DNA of 64,000 nucleotides from NCBI RefSeq assembly GCF_039548895.1, contig NZ_JBCLVG010000002.1. The stretch is one strand, 5' to 3'. This document shows, piece after piece, positions 56,431-64,000 of the stretch. This DNA comes from Orlajensenia stereocauli (GTDB taxonomy: Bacteria; Actinomycetota; Actinomycetes; Actinomycetales; Microbacteriaceae). A program made the position numbers and the translations under genes. Below the pieces are notes generated by a model. The model did not search any database, had not been told where the DNA came from, and saw nothing but the letters and a program-made list of their open reading frames with translations. Numbering within the stretch: the first letter of the stretch is position 1; the number at the start of each line of letters is the position of its first letter.

Positions 56431-57780
56431 ATGACCATCAAGCGCAGCAGCTCCGGCATCCGTCGGAGCGCAGCAGCGATCGTCGCCGTCGCGGCCATCA
56501 GTGCCGCCCTCGTCGGCTGCTCGGCCGACTCCGGTTCGTCCAGAGGCTCCGGCTCGGCATCCGACCTCGATGCAGCCCTCGAGAAGGGCGGCACCATCAC
56601 GTACTGGAGCTGGACCCCCTCTGCCGAGGCCCAGGTCGCGGCCTTCGAGAAGGCTTACCCCAAGGTCGACGTGAAGCTCGTCAACGCCGGAACCAACACC
56701 GACGAGTACACGAAGCTCCAGAACGCGATCAAGGCCGGCTCCGGCGCCCCCGACGTCGCCCAGATCGAGTACTACGCCATCCCGCAGTTCTCGCTGTCCG
56801 ACTCGCTCGTCGACCTCTCGCAGTACGGGTTCGGCGACCTGAAGGACGACTACTCGGCGTCCACCTGGGGATCCGTGACCTCGGGCGACAAGGTCTTCGG
56901 CCTGCCGCAGGACTCCGGCCCCATGTCGATGTTCTACAACAAGACCGTCTTCGACCAGTACGGCATCGAGGTGCCGACCACGTGGGACGAGTACGTCGCT
57001 GCCGCTGAGAAGCTGCACGCGGCCGACCCGACGAAGTACATCACCTCCGACACCGGTGACTCCGGCTTCGCCACGAGCATGATCTGGCAGGCGGGCGGCC
57101 AGCCGTTCCAGGCCGACGGCACCGACGTGACCATCGACCTCGCCGACGCCGGCAGCAAGAAGTGGGCCGACAACTGGAACCGCCTGATCGACGGCGGACT
57201 GCTCTCCGACATCCCCGGCTGGAGCGACGAGTGGTACAAGGGCCTCGGCGACGGCACCATCGCCACGCTCATCACCGGCGCGTGGATGCCCGGCGTTCTC
57301 GAGGGCAGCGTTCCCGACGCCTCGGGTGACTGGCGAGTCGCTCCGATCCCGACCTACGACGGTACTCCCGCCTCGGCCGAGAACGGTGGCGGTGGACAGG
57401 CCGTGATCAAGCAGTCGAAGAACCCGGCCCTCGCCGCCGCGTTCCTCAAGTGGCTGAACAACGACCCGGAGTCGATCAAGGTCTTCCTCGAGAAGGGCGG
57501 CTTCCCGGCCACCACAGCCGACCTCGAGTCCGACGAGTTCCTCGCCCAGGCGCCCGAGTACTTCGGCGGCCAGAAGATCAACGAGGTGCTCACCGCAGCA
57601 GCCAAGGACGTCCCGAGCGGCTGGCAGTACCTGCCGTTCCAGGTGTACGCGAACAGCATCTTCGGTGACACCGTCGGGCAGTCGTACGCCAACAAGGGCG
57701 ACCTGAACGACGGCCTCGCCGAGTGGCAGAAGCAGCTCGTCGACTACGGCAACGGCCAGGGCTTCACCGTCAACAAGTGA
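56431..57780 (+). CDS. extracellular sugar-binding lipoprotein of the galactan importer
   Basis: The 449-residue protein is a solute-binding protein with a lipoprotein signal (SAALVGC, acylated Cys at about residue 30), then a family 1 fold: GTITYWSWTPSAEAQVAAFE, DEYTKLQNAIKAGSGAPDVA and FGLPQDSGPMSMFYNKTVFD. Aromatic residues such as WSW, YYAIPQF and YWSWTP probably stack on sugars. AAAGGA lies before the ATG at 56431. A strong stem-loop follows it, which would keep its mRNA more abundant than that of the downstream galactosidase. Confidence 0.94.
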   Translation: MTIKRSSSGIRRSAAAIVAVAAISAALVGCSADSGSSRGSGSASDLDAALEKGGTITYWSWTPSAEAQVAAFEKAYPKVDVKLVNAGTNTDEYTKLQNAIKAGSGAPDVAQIEYYAIPQFSLSDSLVDLSQYGFGDLKDDYSASTWGSVTSGDKVFGLPQDSGPMSMFYNKTVFDQYGIEVPTTWDEYVAAAEKLHAADPTKYITSDTGDSGFATSMIWQAGGQPFQADGTDVTIDLADAGSKKWADNWNRLIDGGLLSDIPGWSDEWYKGLGDGTIATLITGAWMPGVLEGSVPDASGDWRVAPIPTYDGTPASAENGGGGQAVIKQSKNPALAAAFLKWLNNDPESIKVFLEKGGFPATTADLESDEFLAQAPEYFGGQKINEVLTAAAKDVPSGWQYLPFQVYANSIFGDTVGQSYANKGDLNDGLAEWQKQLVDYGNGQGFTVNK

Positions 57781-57814
57781 CCCTGTCCGTCGCTGGGCGA
57801 CGGCGCGTCATCCG

Positions 57815-57862
57815 GTGAGCGGATGCGGGTCGGGGCATGAGCCGCGACCCGCATCCGTTCAC
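57815..57862 (+). terminator. intercistronic stem-loop between lipoprotein and galactosidase genes
   Basis: A 17-bp stem with one mismatch (arms 57815-57831 and 57846-57862, core CGGATGCGGGTC with GACCCGCATCCG) and a 14-nt loop. There is no T-run, so partial termination or 3'-end protection of the lipoprotein mRNA is likely. Confidence 0.75.
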
Positions 57863-57891
57863 CATCCCATCTCTCATTCCTGAGGACCTCC

Positions 57892-59700
57892 ATGTCTGAA
57901 TTCACCATCGGCGAGACCGACTTCCTCCTCGACGGGCGCACGCACCAAGTGATCTCCGGTGCCATGCACTACTTCCGGGTGCACCCCGAGCAGTGGGCCG
58001 ATCGCATCCGCAAGGCGCGCCTCATGGGTCTCAACACCATCGAGACCTACGTCGCCTGGAATGCGCACTCACCCCGACGCGGGGAGTTCTCGACGGAGGG
58101 CGGGCTCGACCTGGCCCGGTTCCTCGAACTTGTGGCCGCCGAGGGGATGCACGCCATCGTGCGCCCGGGGCCCTATATCTGCGCCGAGTGGGACAACGGT
58201 GGGCTGCCGGCCTGGCTTCTGCGTGACCCCGAGGTACGCCCGCGCAGCTCGGAGCCGCGCTACCTCGAGGCCGTGACCGAGTACCTGCAGCAGGTCTACG
58301 CGATCGTCGCGCCGCTGCAGATCGATCGCGGCGGACCCGTCGTGCTCGTGCAGATCGAGAACGAGTACGGCGCCTACGGCTCCGACAAGGACTACCTCGC
58401 TCACCTCGTGCAGGTCACCCGCGACGCCGGCATCACCGTGCCGCTCACCACCATCGACCAGCCGACACCCGAGATGCTCTCCGACGGGAGCCTGCCGGGC
58501 CTGCACCTCACGGCCTCGTTCGGGTCGCGCACGGCCGAACGCTTCGCGACCCTGCGCGAGCACCAGCCGACAGGCCCGCTCATGTGCGCCGAGTTCTGGA
58601 ACGGCTGGTTCGACAGCTGGGGAACGCACCACCACACCAACACGGTGGAGCAGACAGCAGCCGATCTCGACGCGATCCTCTCCGTCGGCGGATCGGTCAA
58701 CTTCTACATGTTCCACGGCGGCACGAACTTCGGCCTCACCAGTGGAGCCAACGACAAGGGCATGTACCAGCCGATCGTCACCAGCTACGACTACGACGCC
58801 CCACTCGATGAGGCCGGGCATCCGACGGCCAAGTACTTCGCCTTCCGCGACGTGATCGCGAAGTACGCTCCGGTTCCCTCGGAGGTTCCGGATGCCGCGG
58901 CCGCCGCCGCGGCGTTCGAGGTGCCGCTGCAGAGGGTCGCTGCGCTGTTCGATGTGGTCGCGGCATCCGGCTCACCGCTCGGAACGACGAGCGCACACCG
59001 GGAACTGCCGACATTCGACGACCTTCAGCACGACCGGGGGCTGGCGTTGTTCACCACGACGCTGCCGGGTGACCGTGCGGGTGCCGGAATCCTCGGCTTC
59101 GAAGAGGTGCGCGACCGCGCCTGGGTGTTCCTCGACGGAGCGCCCGTCGGCGTGCTCGCCCGCGACTCGCACGAGAACGCCATCGCCCTGCCCCGCACGG
59201 GCGGCGAGCTGAGCATCCTCGTCGAGGACCAGGGCCGGGTGAACTACGGCCAGCGCATCGGCGAGGCCAAGGGACTCATCGGTGGCGCCCGACTCGACGG
59301 GGCGCCGGTGCTCGATTGGGCCGTGACGCCGATCGAGCTGGATGCGGTGCCCGGAGTGGCTGCCGCCCCAGCGGTCGACGCTGCGGCCGACGCCGCGTCG
59401 AGCGGCACGGCATCCGGAACCGACACAGCCGGACCCGTGATCGCGCGGGGGGAGTTCACGCTCGACGCAGACGCCGATGGCCTGTTCCTCGACACGGCCG
59501 GCTGGGGCAAGGGCCTCGTGTGGGTGAACGGCTTCCTGCTCGGGCGCTACTGGCGCCGCGGCCCGCAGCGCACGCTCTTCGTGCCGGGGCCTGTCGTGCG
59601 CGCCGGAGCCAACGAGATCGTCGTGCTCGAACTCGAGGTGCTCGCCGACGTGCGGGCGGTCTTCCTCGCCGGGCCCGAGCTCGGGCACACCGAGGTCTAG
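57892..59700 (+). CDS. GH35 beta-galactosidase, cytoplasmic
   Basis: The 602-residue enzyme has the GH35 signature GGPVVLVQIENEYGAYG (acid/base Glu at about residue 157) and the nucleophile Glu in PLMCAEFWNGWFDSWG (about 233). The barrel occupies residues 1-330 (YFRVHPEQWADRIRKARLMG, IVRPGPYICAEWDNGGLPAW), followed by beta-sandwich domains with WGKGLVWVNGFLLGRYWRRG near the end. No signal peptide is present, so it acts on imported oligosaccharides and releases galactose. GAGGAC lies before the ATG at 57892. It completes the galactanase-importer-galactosidase pathway. Confidence 0.94.
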   Translation: MSEFTIGETDFLLDGRTHQVISGAMHYFRVHPEQWADRIRKARLMGLNTIETYVAWNAHSPRRGEFSTEGGLDLARFLELVAAEGMHAIVRPGPYICAEWDNGGLPAWLLRDPEVRPRSSEPRYLEAVTEYLQQVYAIVAPLQIDRGGPVVLVQIENEYGAYGSDKDYLAHLVQVTRDAGITVPLTTIDQPTPEMLSDGSLPGLHLTASFGSRTAERFATLREHQPTGPLMCAEFWNGWFDSWGTHHHTNTVEQTAADLDAILSVGGSVNFYMFHGGTNFGLTSGANDKGMYQPIVTSYDYDAPLDEAGHPTAKYFAFRDVIAKYAPVPSEVPDAAAAAAAFEVPLQRVAALFDVVAASGSPLGTTSAHRELPTFDDLQHDRGLALFTTTLPGDRAGAGILGFEEVRDRAWVFLDGAPVGVLARDSHENAIALPRTGGELSILVEDQGRVNYGQRIGEAKGLIGGARLDGAPVLDWAVTPIELDAVPGVAAAPAVDAAADAASSGTASGTDTAGPVIARGEFTLDADADGLFLDTAGWGKGLVWVNGFLLGRYWRRGPQRTLFVPGPVVRAGANEIVVLELEVLADVRAVFLAGPELGHTEV

Positions 59701-59739
59701 CCGGCGGTCTCGCGAACGGCCGGACAGCCGGAGGGGCGG

Positions 59740-60699
59740 CTACCCGAGCTCGCCGTCCCACCAGCGCAGCACGCGGAGTGCGCGCAGGGTGTTCCAGCGG
59801 CTGGGCTCGTCCTCAGGCGCGTCGAGGGCGAAGTACACCTCGCCGGGCCACGGCTTCCCGGCGAGCCAGCGGCCGTCGTCCTGGCGCTGGGCGATGAGCT
59901 TGTCGATGGCGTCCTCGACCCGCGGGTCGGCCACCTGCCCCGTACTGCGGAAATAGTCGAGCGCGCGCAGGATGTCGTAGAACCAGTACGGCGGGAACGA
60001 CAGGTTGCCGTAGCGCGGCTGCACGATCTCCCCGGTGGACAGCCGGCGGAAGAGGTTGTGCTCCAGCAAGTACTCCTCGCCGCGGTGGCGGGCGGTGGTC
60101 ACGGCCGTCAGCACGACGCGGTCGGCATCCGTCTCCTCCGAGGTGTTCACCTGGCTGGCGGCCCGCTCGTACTCGGCGAGCCCCTCCAGCACGCAGAGCG
60201 TGGTGTCGAATGAGGCCTTGGTCGACTCGGGCGCCTCGCAGTTCCAGCCGCCGTCCTCGAGCTGTTCCGCCAGCAGCCGCGCGATGATGCGGTCGCTGCC
60301 CTCGCCCAACGCGCCGAAGTACGCGGCCGAGGCCAGCACGCCGCCGTTGATGCACGGCTCCACCTCGCCCGAGAAGTAGGGAAGGTCGTCCCAGTAGTGC
60401 CAGACGACATTGTCGTGCACCAGCTTCACGGCCGAGGCGACTGATGGGGCATCCGGATCAATGCCGAAGCGACGCAGCGACTGCAGCGTCCAGTGCACGC
60501 TCTTGCGATCCTCGCCGTACTCGTCGCCGCCCCAGTAACCCTTGTCGTCCTGCAGGGCGAGCAGCGCGGCACCCCACCCCTCCGTCGTCACCTTGGCGCG
60601 TTCGGCCTCAGCGGCCTCGGGGGGTTCATCGGTGAGGTCTCGCAGAACCTGCCAGCGGATCGCGGGATCGGAGTCGAGCAGCCAGTCTGTGACGTCCAT
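59740..60699 (-). CDS. terpene cyclase/prenyltransferase-fold (alpha6-alpha6 toroid) protein
   Basis: The 319-residue protein resembles squalene-cyclase-fold proteins, with repeated aromatic-rich blocks: IRWQVLRDLTDEP, ALQDDKGYWGGDEYGEDRKS, QLEDGGWNCEAPESTKASFD and RQDDGRWLAGKPWPGEVYFA. No DxDD cyclase acid motif is visible, so a terpene cyclase is unlikely; similar proteins may act on lipids or polysaccharide ends. TACGGT lies 6 nt before the ATG at 60699, a leaderless start. It converges on the galactosidase gene with a 39-nt gap and is not obviously part of the galactan cluster. Confidence 0.75.
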   Translation of the reverse strand: MDVTDWLLDSDPAIRWQVLRDLTDEPPEAAEAERAKVTTEGWGAALLALQDDKGYWGGDEYGEDRKSVHWTLQSLRRFGIDPDAPSVASAVKLVHDNVVWHYWDDLPYFSGEVEPCINGGVLASAAYFGALGEGSDRIIARLLAEQLEDGGWNCEAPESTKASFDTTLCVLEGLAEYERAASQVNTSEETDADRVVLTAVTTARHRGEEYLLEHNLFRRLSTGEIVQPRYGNLSFPPYWFYDILRALDYFRSTGQVADPRVEDAIDKLIAQRQDDGRWLAGKPWPGEVYFALDAPEDEPSRWNTLRALRVLRWWDGELG

Positions 60700-60711
60700 G
60701 GCTCGACCGTA
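60700..60711 (-). promoter_or_regulatory. leaderless -10 box (TACGGT-N6-ATG)
   Basis: TACGGT on the minus strand (60706-60711) lies six bases before the ATG at 60699. Confidence 0.5.
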
Positions 60712-60742
60712 GGCCCGGCCACCGACAGGGGCAAGGGGCTTG

Positions 60743-61210
60743 TCAGACGACGGATGCCGCTCCCGGACCGCGCACGACGGTCACATCGGCTGCATCGTGC
60801 TCGACCCCGTCGGGGTCGAGGAAGGCCAGCCGCACCGGTGACCCCGAGGCCCGGTCGGTGTAGACGGCGGCCGAGCCGAAGCCCGTCGGGCGGAACTCAT
60901 CGCCCCAGGCGTTCATCGCCGCGAGCACCGGCAGCAGGGCGGTGCCGGCATCCGTCAGCACGTACTCCTCGCGCTCGCGCTCGCCGTCGGCTCGGTAGGG
61001 GCGACGTTCGAGGATGCCGGCGTCGACGAGACGGCCCAGGCGATCGGTGAGCACGTCGGGGGCGACGCCGAGCCGGGCTCGGAACTCGGCGAAGCGGGTG
61101 CGTCCCCAGAACGCCTCGCGCACGATGAGCATCGACCACTTCTGGCCGAGCACCTCGAGGCTGCGCGCGATCGAGCAACGCTCGGCGCTGGGGGTCGTCG
61201 CACTCGTCAT
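60743..61210 (-). CDS. HxlR family transcriptional regulator
   Basis: The 155-residue winged-helix protein has CSIARSLEVLGQKWSMLIVR, FAEFRARLGVAPDVLTDRLG and EEYVLTDAGTALLPVLAAMN, the HxlR pattern, plus a C-terminal extension with VYTDRASGSPVRLAFLDPDG. A Cys near the N-terminus is in the position of the redox-sensing Cys of some HxlR proteins. TATGAT at 6 nt before the ATG at 61210 marks a leaderless start. It is divergent from an MFS gene, and the gap holds the perfect inverted repeat CTGACTA-N9-TAGTCAG, a likely operator for both. Confidence 0.9.
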   Translation of the reverse strand: MTSATTPSAERCSIARSLEVLGQKWSMLIVREAFWGRTRFAEFRARLGVAPDVLTDRLGRLVDAGILERRPYRADGEREREEYVLTDAGTALLPVLAAMNAWGDEFRPTGFGSAAVYTDRASGSPVRLAFLDPDGVEHDAADVTVVRGPGAASVV

Positions 61211-61222
61211 GCATCGATCATA
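61211..61222 (-). promoter_or_regulatory. leaderless -10 box (TATGAT-N6-ATG)
   Basis: TATGAT on the minus strand (61217-61222) lies six bases before the start of the HxlR gene and 5 nt from the operator. Confidence 0.6.
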
Positions 61223-61226
61223 GCAA

Positions 61227-61249
61227 CTGACTAGGAGAAACGTAGTCAG
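61227..61249. promoter_or_regulatory. HxlR operator candidate CTGACTA-N9-TAGTCAG
   Basis: A perfect 7-bp inverted repeat with a 9-nt spacer, between the divergent HxlR and MFS genes. A second small palindrome, TTGGT-GAA-ACCAA (61259-61271), lies nearer the MFS start. HxlR control of the exporter is inferred. Confidence 0.7.
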
Positions 61250-61287
61250 CATGCTAACTTGGTGAAACCAATTCAGGTGGAGCTCGT

Positions 61288-62490
61288 GTGAGCCCGAAAG
61301 GCGGACCCGTGACCCTGTCACAGCGTGGAAGTTTCTGGACTGCGGCATCCGTCGCCGGCCTGGCCCTCTGGGCGAGTGGAGCGCCGACGGTCGTGTACCC
61401 GCTCTACGCGCAGGAGTGGGGACTGCCGCCGGCCGTCAGCACGGCGATCTTCGCCGTGTACCCGATCGTCCTGGTGCCCGTGCTCATCATCTTCGGCAAC
61501 CTGTCCGACGTGATCGGGCGTCGTACCGTCATCCTCATGGGCCTGGGTGCCCTCGCTGCCGGGTCCGTCGTCTTCGGGATCGCCCCCGACCTCACCTGGG
61601 TCTTCGTCGGCCGGGCTCTCATGGGCGTCGGCGTCGGGCTCTCGCTGAGCCCGGCCACAGCCGCGATGGTCGAGTTCGGCGGGCCCGACGGCGCTCGCAG
61701 GGCGAGTTCGGCGACGACGGCCTCCACGGCGACGGGCCTCGCACTCGCCACCCTCGTCGGAGGAGCGCTGGTGCAGTACGCCCCGGCGCCTCTGCACCTG
61801 AGCTTCTGGGTGCTCACTGCCGTGATCGTCGTGGTGGGCGTCGCCGCGTTCCTGCTGCCGCGTCATGCGCGTGACGGCAGTGAACGCTGGCAGCCTCGCC
61901 TTCCCCGGATGCCGCTCGGCGAGCGCCCGGCCTTTCTCGCCGGCGCGCTGGGAATCTCGGCGGCATACGCGATGGGCGCCATCTTCCTCGCGCTCGGAGC
62001 GCAGATCGCCCGCGACCTCGTGCGCAGCGACAACGCCTTCGTCGACGGCGCGATCATCTCGCTCTCTGCGGTGGCCATCGGCGTGGTCGCCGTGCTGGCG
62101 CGTCCGATGCGCCCGCGCCTGGCCGTGACTCTCGGCCCGGTGCTCGCCACAGCCGGACTCGGGCTGCTCATCGTGGCCGGCCTCGCGCACTCGCTTCCCG
62201 CCTTCATCGTCGCCTCCCTCGTGGCGGGCGCCGGGTACAGCCTGATGTTCTCGGGCGGGCTCGGCCTCGTGACGGCCAGCGCCCCGGCTCACCACCGGGC
62301 CGGGGTCATCTCGGCGGCCTACGTCATCGGCTACCTCGTGCAGGCCGTCGCCGCCCTCGGCCTCGGCGTGCTCGCCACCTCGGTGGGCCTGCAGCTCGCG
62401 CTCGAGATCGGAGCGCCCATCATCCTGCTCATCGGTGTCGCCTCGCTCGTCGTGGCGAATGCGCCTCGACGGATGCCTCTGCCGGCGTAG
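61288..62490 (+). CDS. MFS transporter (12 helices)
   Basis: The 400-residue protein has twelve hydrophobic segments, motif A GNLSDVIGRRTVILMG after helix 2, and VGRALMGVGVGLSLSPATAA in helix 4 (motif B/C), as in proton-coupled exporters. Its divergent HxlR regulator and operator suggest induction by a toxic compound. The GTG at 61288 has AGGTGGAG 5 nt upstream; a GTG at 61309 with weaker signals is possible. It is followed by a long palindrome at 62541. Confidence 0.92.
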   Translation: MSPKGGPVTLSQRGSFWTAASVAGLALWASGAPTVVYPLYAQEWGLPPAVSTAIFAVYPIVLVPVLIIFGNLSDVIGRRTVILMGLGALAAGSVVFGIAPDLTWVFVGRALMGVGVGLSLSPATAAMVEFGGPDGARRASSATTASTATGLALATLVGGALVQYAPAPLHLSFWVLTAVIVVVGVAAFLLPRHARDGSERWQPRLPRMPLGERPAFLAGALGISAAYAMGAIFLALGAQIARDLVRSDNAFVDGAIISLSAVAIGVVAVLARPMRPRLAVTLGPVLATAGLGLLIVAGLAHSLPAFIVASLVAGAGYSLMFSGGLGLVTASAPAHHRAGVISAAYVIGYLVQAVAALGLGVLATSVGLQLALEIGAPIILLIGVASLVVANAPRRMPLPA

Positions 62491-62540
62491 CGCGGCATCC
62501 GGCAGCCTGCTACTCCCGCGGTCCAGCCCGCTGGGGCGCG

Positions 62541-62595
62541 GGCTCGCCACTTTCTGTCGCTGAACGCGGTGAATTGCGACCGAAAGTGGCGAGCC
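62541..62595. repeat. 20-bp near-perfect palindrome between convergent genes
   Basis: GGCTCGCCACTTTC (62541-62554) and GAAAGTGGCGAGCC (62582-62595) pair perfectly; after one mismatch GTCGC (62556-62560) pairs with GCGAC (62576-62580), leaving a 15-nt loop. It may terminate both genes or be a dispersed palindromic element; there is no other copy in this window. Confidence 0.8.
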
Positions 62596-62618
62596 GGTTC
62601 GTGGTGCTGGCTGGTCTG

Positions 62619-62954
62619 TCAGCGCGGGGTGATCTCGTCGACGAAGGCGTGCGCCTCGTCGCAGACGGCCCGCCAGCGATCAGCACCATCGGCGAGCGGC
62701 ACCGTGGCCCACTCCTTCGCCGGGCCACCGTGCATCACCATGTTGTCGAGGCCGAGTGCCTCGATGCGCTCGGCCGGCAGCTTCACGACGAGGGAGCCAT
62801 CGGTCGAGACGAAGGCGAACAGCTTGCCGCGCACCGAGTAGCCCTCGGAGCCGAACATGCGACCGACCCCCACGTCGGGTTGCGACTGGAGGTCGGCCGT
62901 CACGCCGGCCAGCAACTCGCGCCCCTGCAGGCGCTCCGGGTTGGGCTCGGTCAT
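62619..62954 (-). CDS. TfoX/Sxy N-terminal-like small protein
   Basis: The 111-residue protein has VGRMFGSEGYSVRGKLFAFV and GSLVVKLPAERIEALGLDNM, similar to the N-terminal domain of TfoX/Sxy, a competence regulator in gammaproteobacteria; in actinobacteria such proteins have no known role. The GMTEPNPERLQGRELLAG start fits the ATG at 62954, which has TACCGT 6 nt upstream (leaderless). A longer in-frame start at 63002 is excluded by this promoter box. Confidence 0.85.
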   Translation of the reverse strand: MTEPNPERLQGRELLAGVTADLQSQPDVGVGRMFGSEGYSVRGKLFAFVSTDGSLVVKLPAERIEALGLDNMVMHGGPAKEWATVPLADGADRWRAVCDEAHAFVDEITPR

Positions 62955-62966
62955 GCCTCGACGGTA
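62955..62966 (-). promoter_or_regulatory. leaderless -10 box (TACCGT-N6-ATG)
   Basis: TACCGT on the minus strand (62961-62966) lies six bases before the ATG at 62954. Confidence 0.55.
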
Positions 62967-63002
62967 CGACCGGCGGATGCCGCAGGCAAGGGCGAGCGCC
63001 AC

Positions 63003-64000
63003 TCAGTCCCGGAGCGCCGGGTGTCCGGTCGCGAACGCCGCCACGACACCGGCTGCCACGGTGAGAGCGGCGGCTCCGAGGAAGAGCCAGGAGAAGCCGC
63101 CGGTGAGCGCGTCACCGAGTGGAGCGCCTGCAGCCCTGAGCACCTCGGTGCGAGCCGCGGCCACGGAGGCCAGCACGGCGAGCCCGAGGGCGCCGCCGAT
63201 CTGCTGGCTGGTGTTCACCAGGCCGCCGGCCAGCCCGGTCTCGCCGCCGTCGACTCCGTCGACCGAGAGCTGCGTCGCCGTGACGAACGCGCCGCCGAGG
63301 CCGACGCCGATGAGCAGGCTCGGCCCGAGGATGTCCACCACGTAGACGGCGTCCGCGGGGGCCATGGCCAGCCAGACGAGGCCGGCGGCCAGAATGACGA
63401 GGGAGCCCAAGAGGGTGCCCTTCACGCCGAATCTGCCCACAAGGCCCGGGGCGAGGCCCGCCACGACGACGAGAGCGCCGGCGAGGGGAAGCTGCGTGAG
63501 GCCGGCGGTGAGAGCGTCGTAGCCGAGCACGGCCTGCATGAAGACCGAGAGGGCGAAGAACAGCGCGACCATGGCGGCGCCGACCAGAAGCATGACCAGA
63601 TTGCCGGTCGTGAGATTGCGATTGCGGAAGACCGACAGGGGTACGAGAGGATCGGTCGTGCGCCGTTCGATCAGCACGAACGCGGCGCCGAGCACGACTG
63701 CCGTGAGAAGCAGCCCGAGAGTCAACGGATGCGTCAGTCCGAGCTGCTGCAGAGCACTCAGTGCCCCGACGACGGCCACGAGGGCTCCGGTGATGGTGGC
63801 TGCGCCCGGCACGTCGAGACGCGAGGGGACCGACGCAGGGTCGCGGGTGATCAGTAGCGGGATGGCGGCGAGCACGATGAGGCCGATCGGCACGTTCACG
63901 AAGAACACCGACTGCCAACCGAAGGCTCCGGTGAGCACTCCGCCCAGTAGAACGCCGGCGGCCGAGCCGATGCCGGCGACGCCGCCCCAGATCCCGAGGG
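63003..64000 (-). CDS. DHA2-type MFS transporter, N-terminal part cut off by window edge
   Basis: The visible 332 residues cover roughly helices 5-14 of a 14-helix exporter: GIGSAAGVLLGGVLTGAFGW (helix 5, motif C), FFVNVPIGLIVLAAIPLLI, RTTDPLVPLSVFRNRNLTTG and GLAGGLVNTSQQIGGALGLA. The N-terminal part continues past the right edge. It resembles other actinobacterial multidrug exporters, including the one at 16361-17833. The substrate and regulator are not visible. Confidence 0.9.
   Translation of the reverse strand, partial: LGIWGGVAGIGSAAGVLLGGVLTGAFGWQSVFFVNVPIGLIVLAAIPLLITRDPASVPSRLDVPGAATITGALVAVVGALSALQQLGLTHPLTLGLLLTAVVLGAAFVLIERRTTDPLVPLSVFRNRNLTTGNLVMLLVGAAMVALFFALSVFMQAVLGYDALTAGLTQLPLAGALVVVAGLAPGLVGRFGVKGTLLGSLVILAAGLVWLAMAPADAVYVVDILGPSLLIGVGLGGAFVTATQLSVDGVDGGETGLAGGLVNTSQQIGGALGLAVLASVAAARTEVLRAAGAPLGDALTGGFSWLFLGAAALTVAAGVVAAFATGHPALRD

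Noticed and set aside
59740..60699. Terpene cyclase as part of a natural-product cluster
   Set aside because: No DxDD motif and no prenyl synthase or tailoring genes nearby; the fold alone does not show this activity.
1..64000. tRNA, rRNA or prophage genes
   Set aside because: I saw no cloverleaf-like sequence, ribosomal RNA block, integrase, capsid or portal gene; a tRNA scan would be needed to exclude a small RNA gene fully.

Overview
This window is high-GC actinobacterial chromosome, most likely from the family Microbacteriaceae (Leifsonia, Agromyces or Microbacterium relatives); the genus cannot be fixed from the sequence. The grounds are the codon use, the actinobacterial regulator and sigma-factor families, promoters with a TANNNT box placed 6-7 nt before the start codon, an HspR-type operator, a DUF222/13E12-type HNH gene, and strong over-use of the hexamer GGATGC/GCATCC. 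Genes are densely packed with no empty stretch over 300 nt. I found no rRNA, tRNA, CRISPR array, prophage or insertion sequence.

Layout. 1-4.2 kb: cut-off NmrA-type reductase, AraC-MarR pair, cupin, and a short-chain dehydrogenase (SDR) divergent from an XRE regulator. 4.3-10.2 kb: a 1007-residue membrane-anchored glycosidase-like protein with a 7-helix tail, then a GH114 protein behind an EctB-like aminotransferase. 10.2-18 kb: MarR, small proteins, Nudix, bifunctional nuclease, DUF2975/XRE pair, and an ECF42 sigma factor with its DGPF/YciI partner. 18-24.5 kb: M23 peptidase, secreted phosphoesterase, stand-alone LigD-type polymerase, quinone oxidoreductase, SUMF1-like protein and a broken HNH pseudogene. 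24.6-29.7 kb: a two-sigma ECF41 locus with two NmrA-type paralogues, a carboxymuconolactone decarboxylase-type protein and SnoaL-like proteins. 29.7-35.5 kb: TetR/oxidoreductase pair and a PadR-controlled ABC exporter operon. 35.5-41.6 kb: an HspR-type ClpC paralogue, EI24 protein, two-component system. 42-48.9 kb: LAL regulator, two alpha/beta hydrolases, GNAT, reductase, SDR. 49-59.7 kb: a beta-1,6-galactan utilisation cluster. 59.7-64 kb: cyclase-like protein, HxlR, two MFS transporters, TfoX-like protein.

How genes work together. In the galactan cluster a 1400-residue secreted GH30 galactanase would cut arabinogalactan side chains outside the cell. A CUT1 ABC importer (lipoprotein plus two permeases, no ATPase in the window) would take up oligosaccharides, and a cytoplasmic GH35 enzyme would release galactose. 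A LacI repressor encoded in the middle is predicted to bind TGTTnACGTnAACA sites, two near the galactanase promoter and two at the importer promoter. At the ECF41 locus three predicted ECF41 promoters (TGTCACA/CGTCACA-N16-GGTC/TGTC) tie the first sigma gene, the reductase pair and the decarboxylase/second-sigma operon into one regulon.

The most unusual DNA-level signals are a dispersed hairpin repeat with compensatory stem changes whose end supplies the stop codon of four genes, three mutually complementary segments in the ECF42 leader, a terminator that also encodes the end of the convergent gene, and the leaderless promoter pattern at 15 genes.
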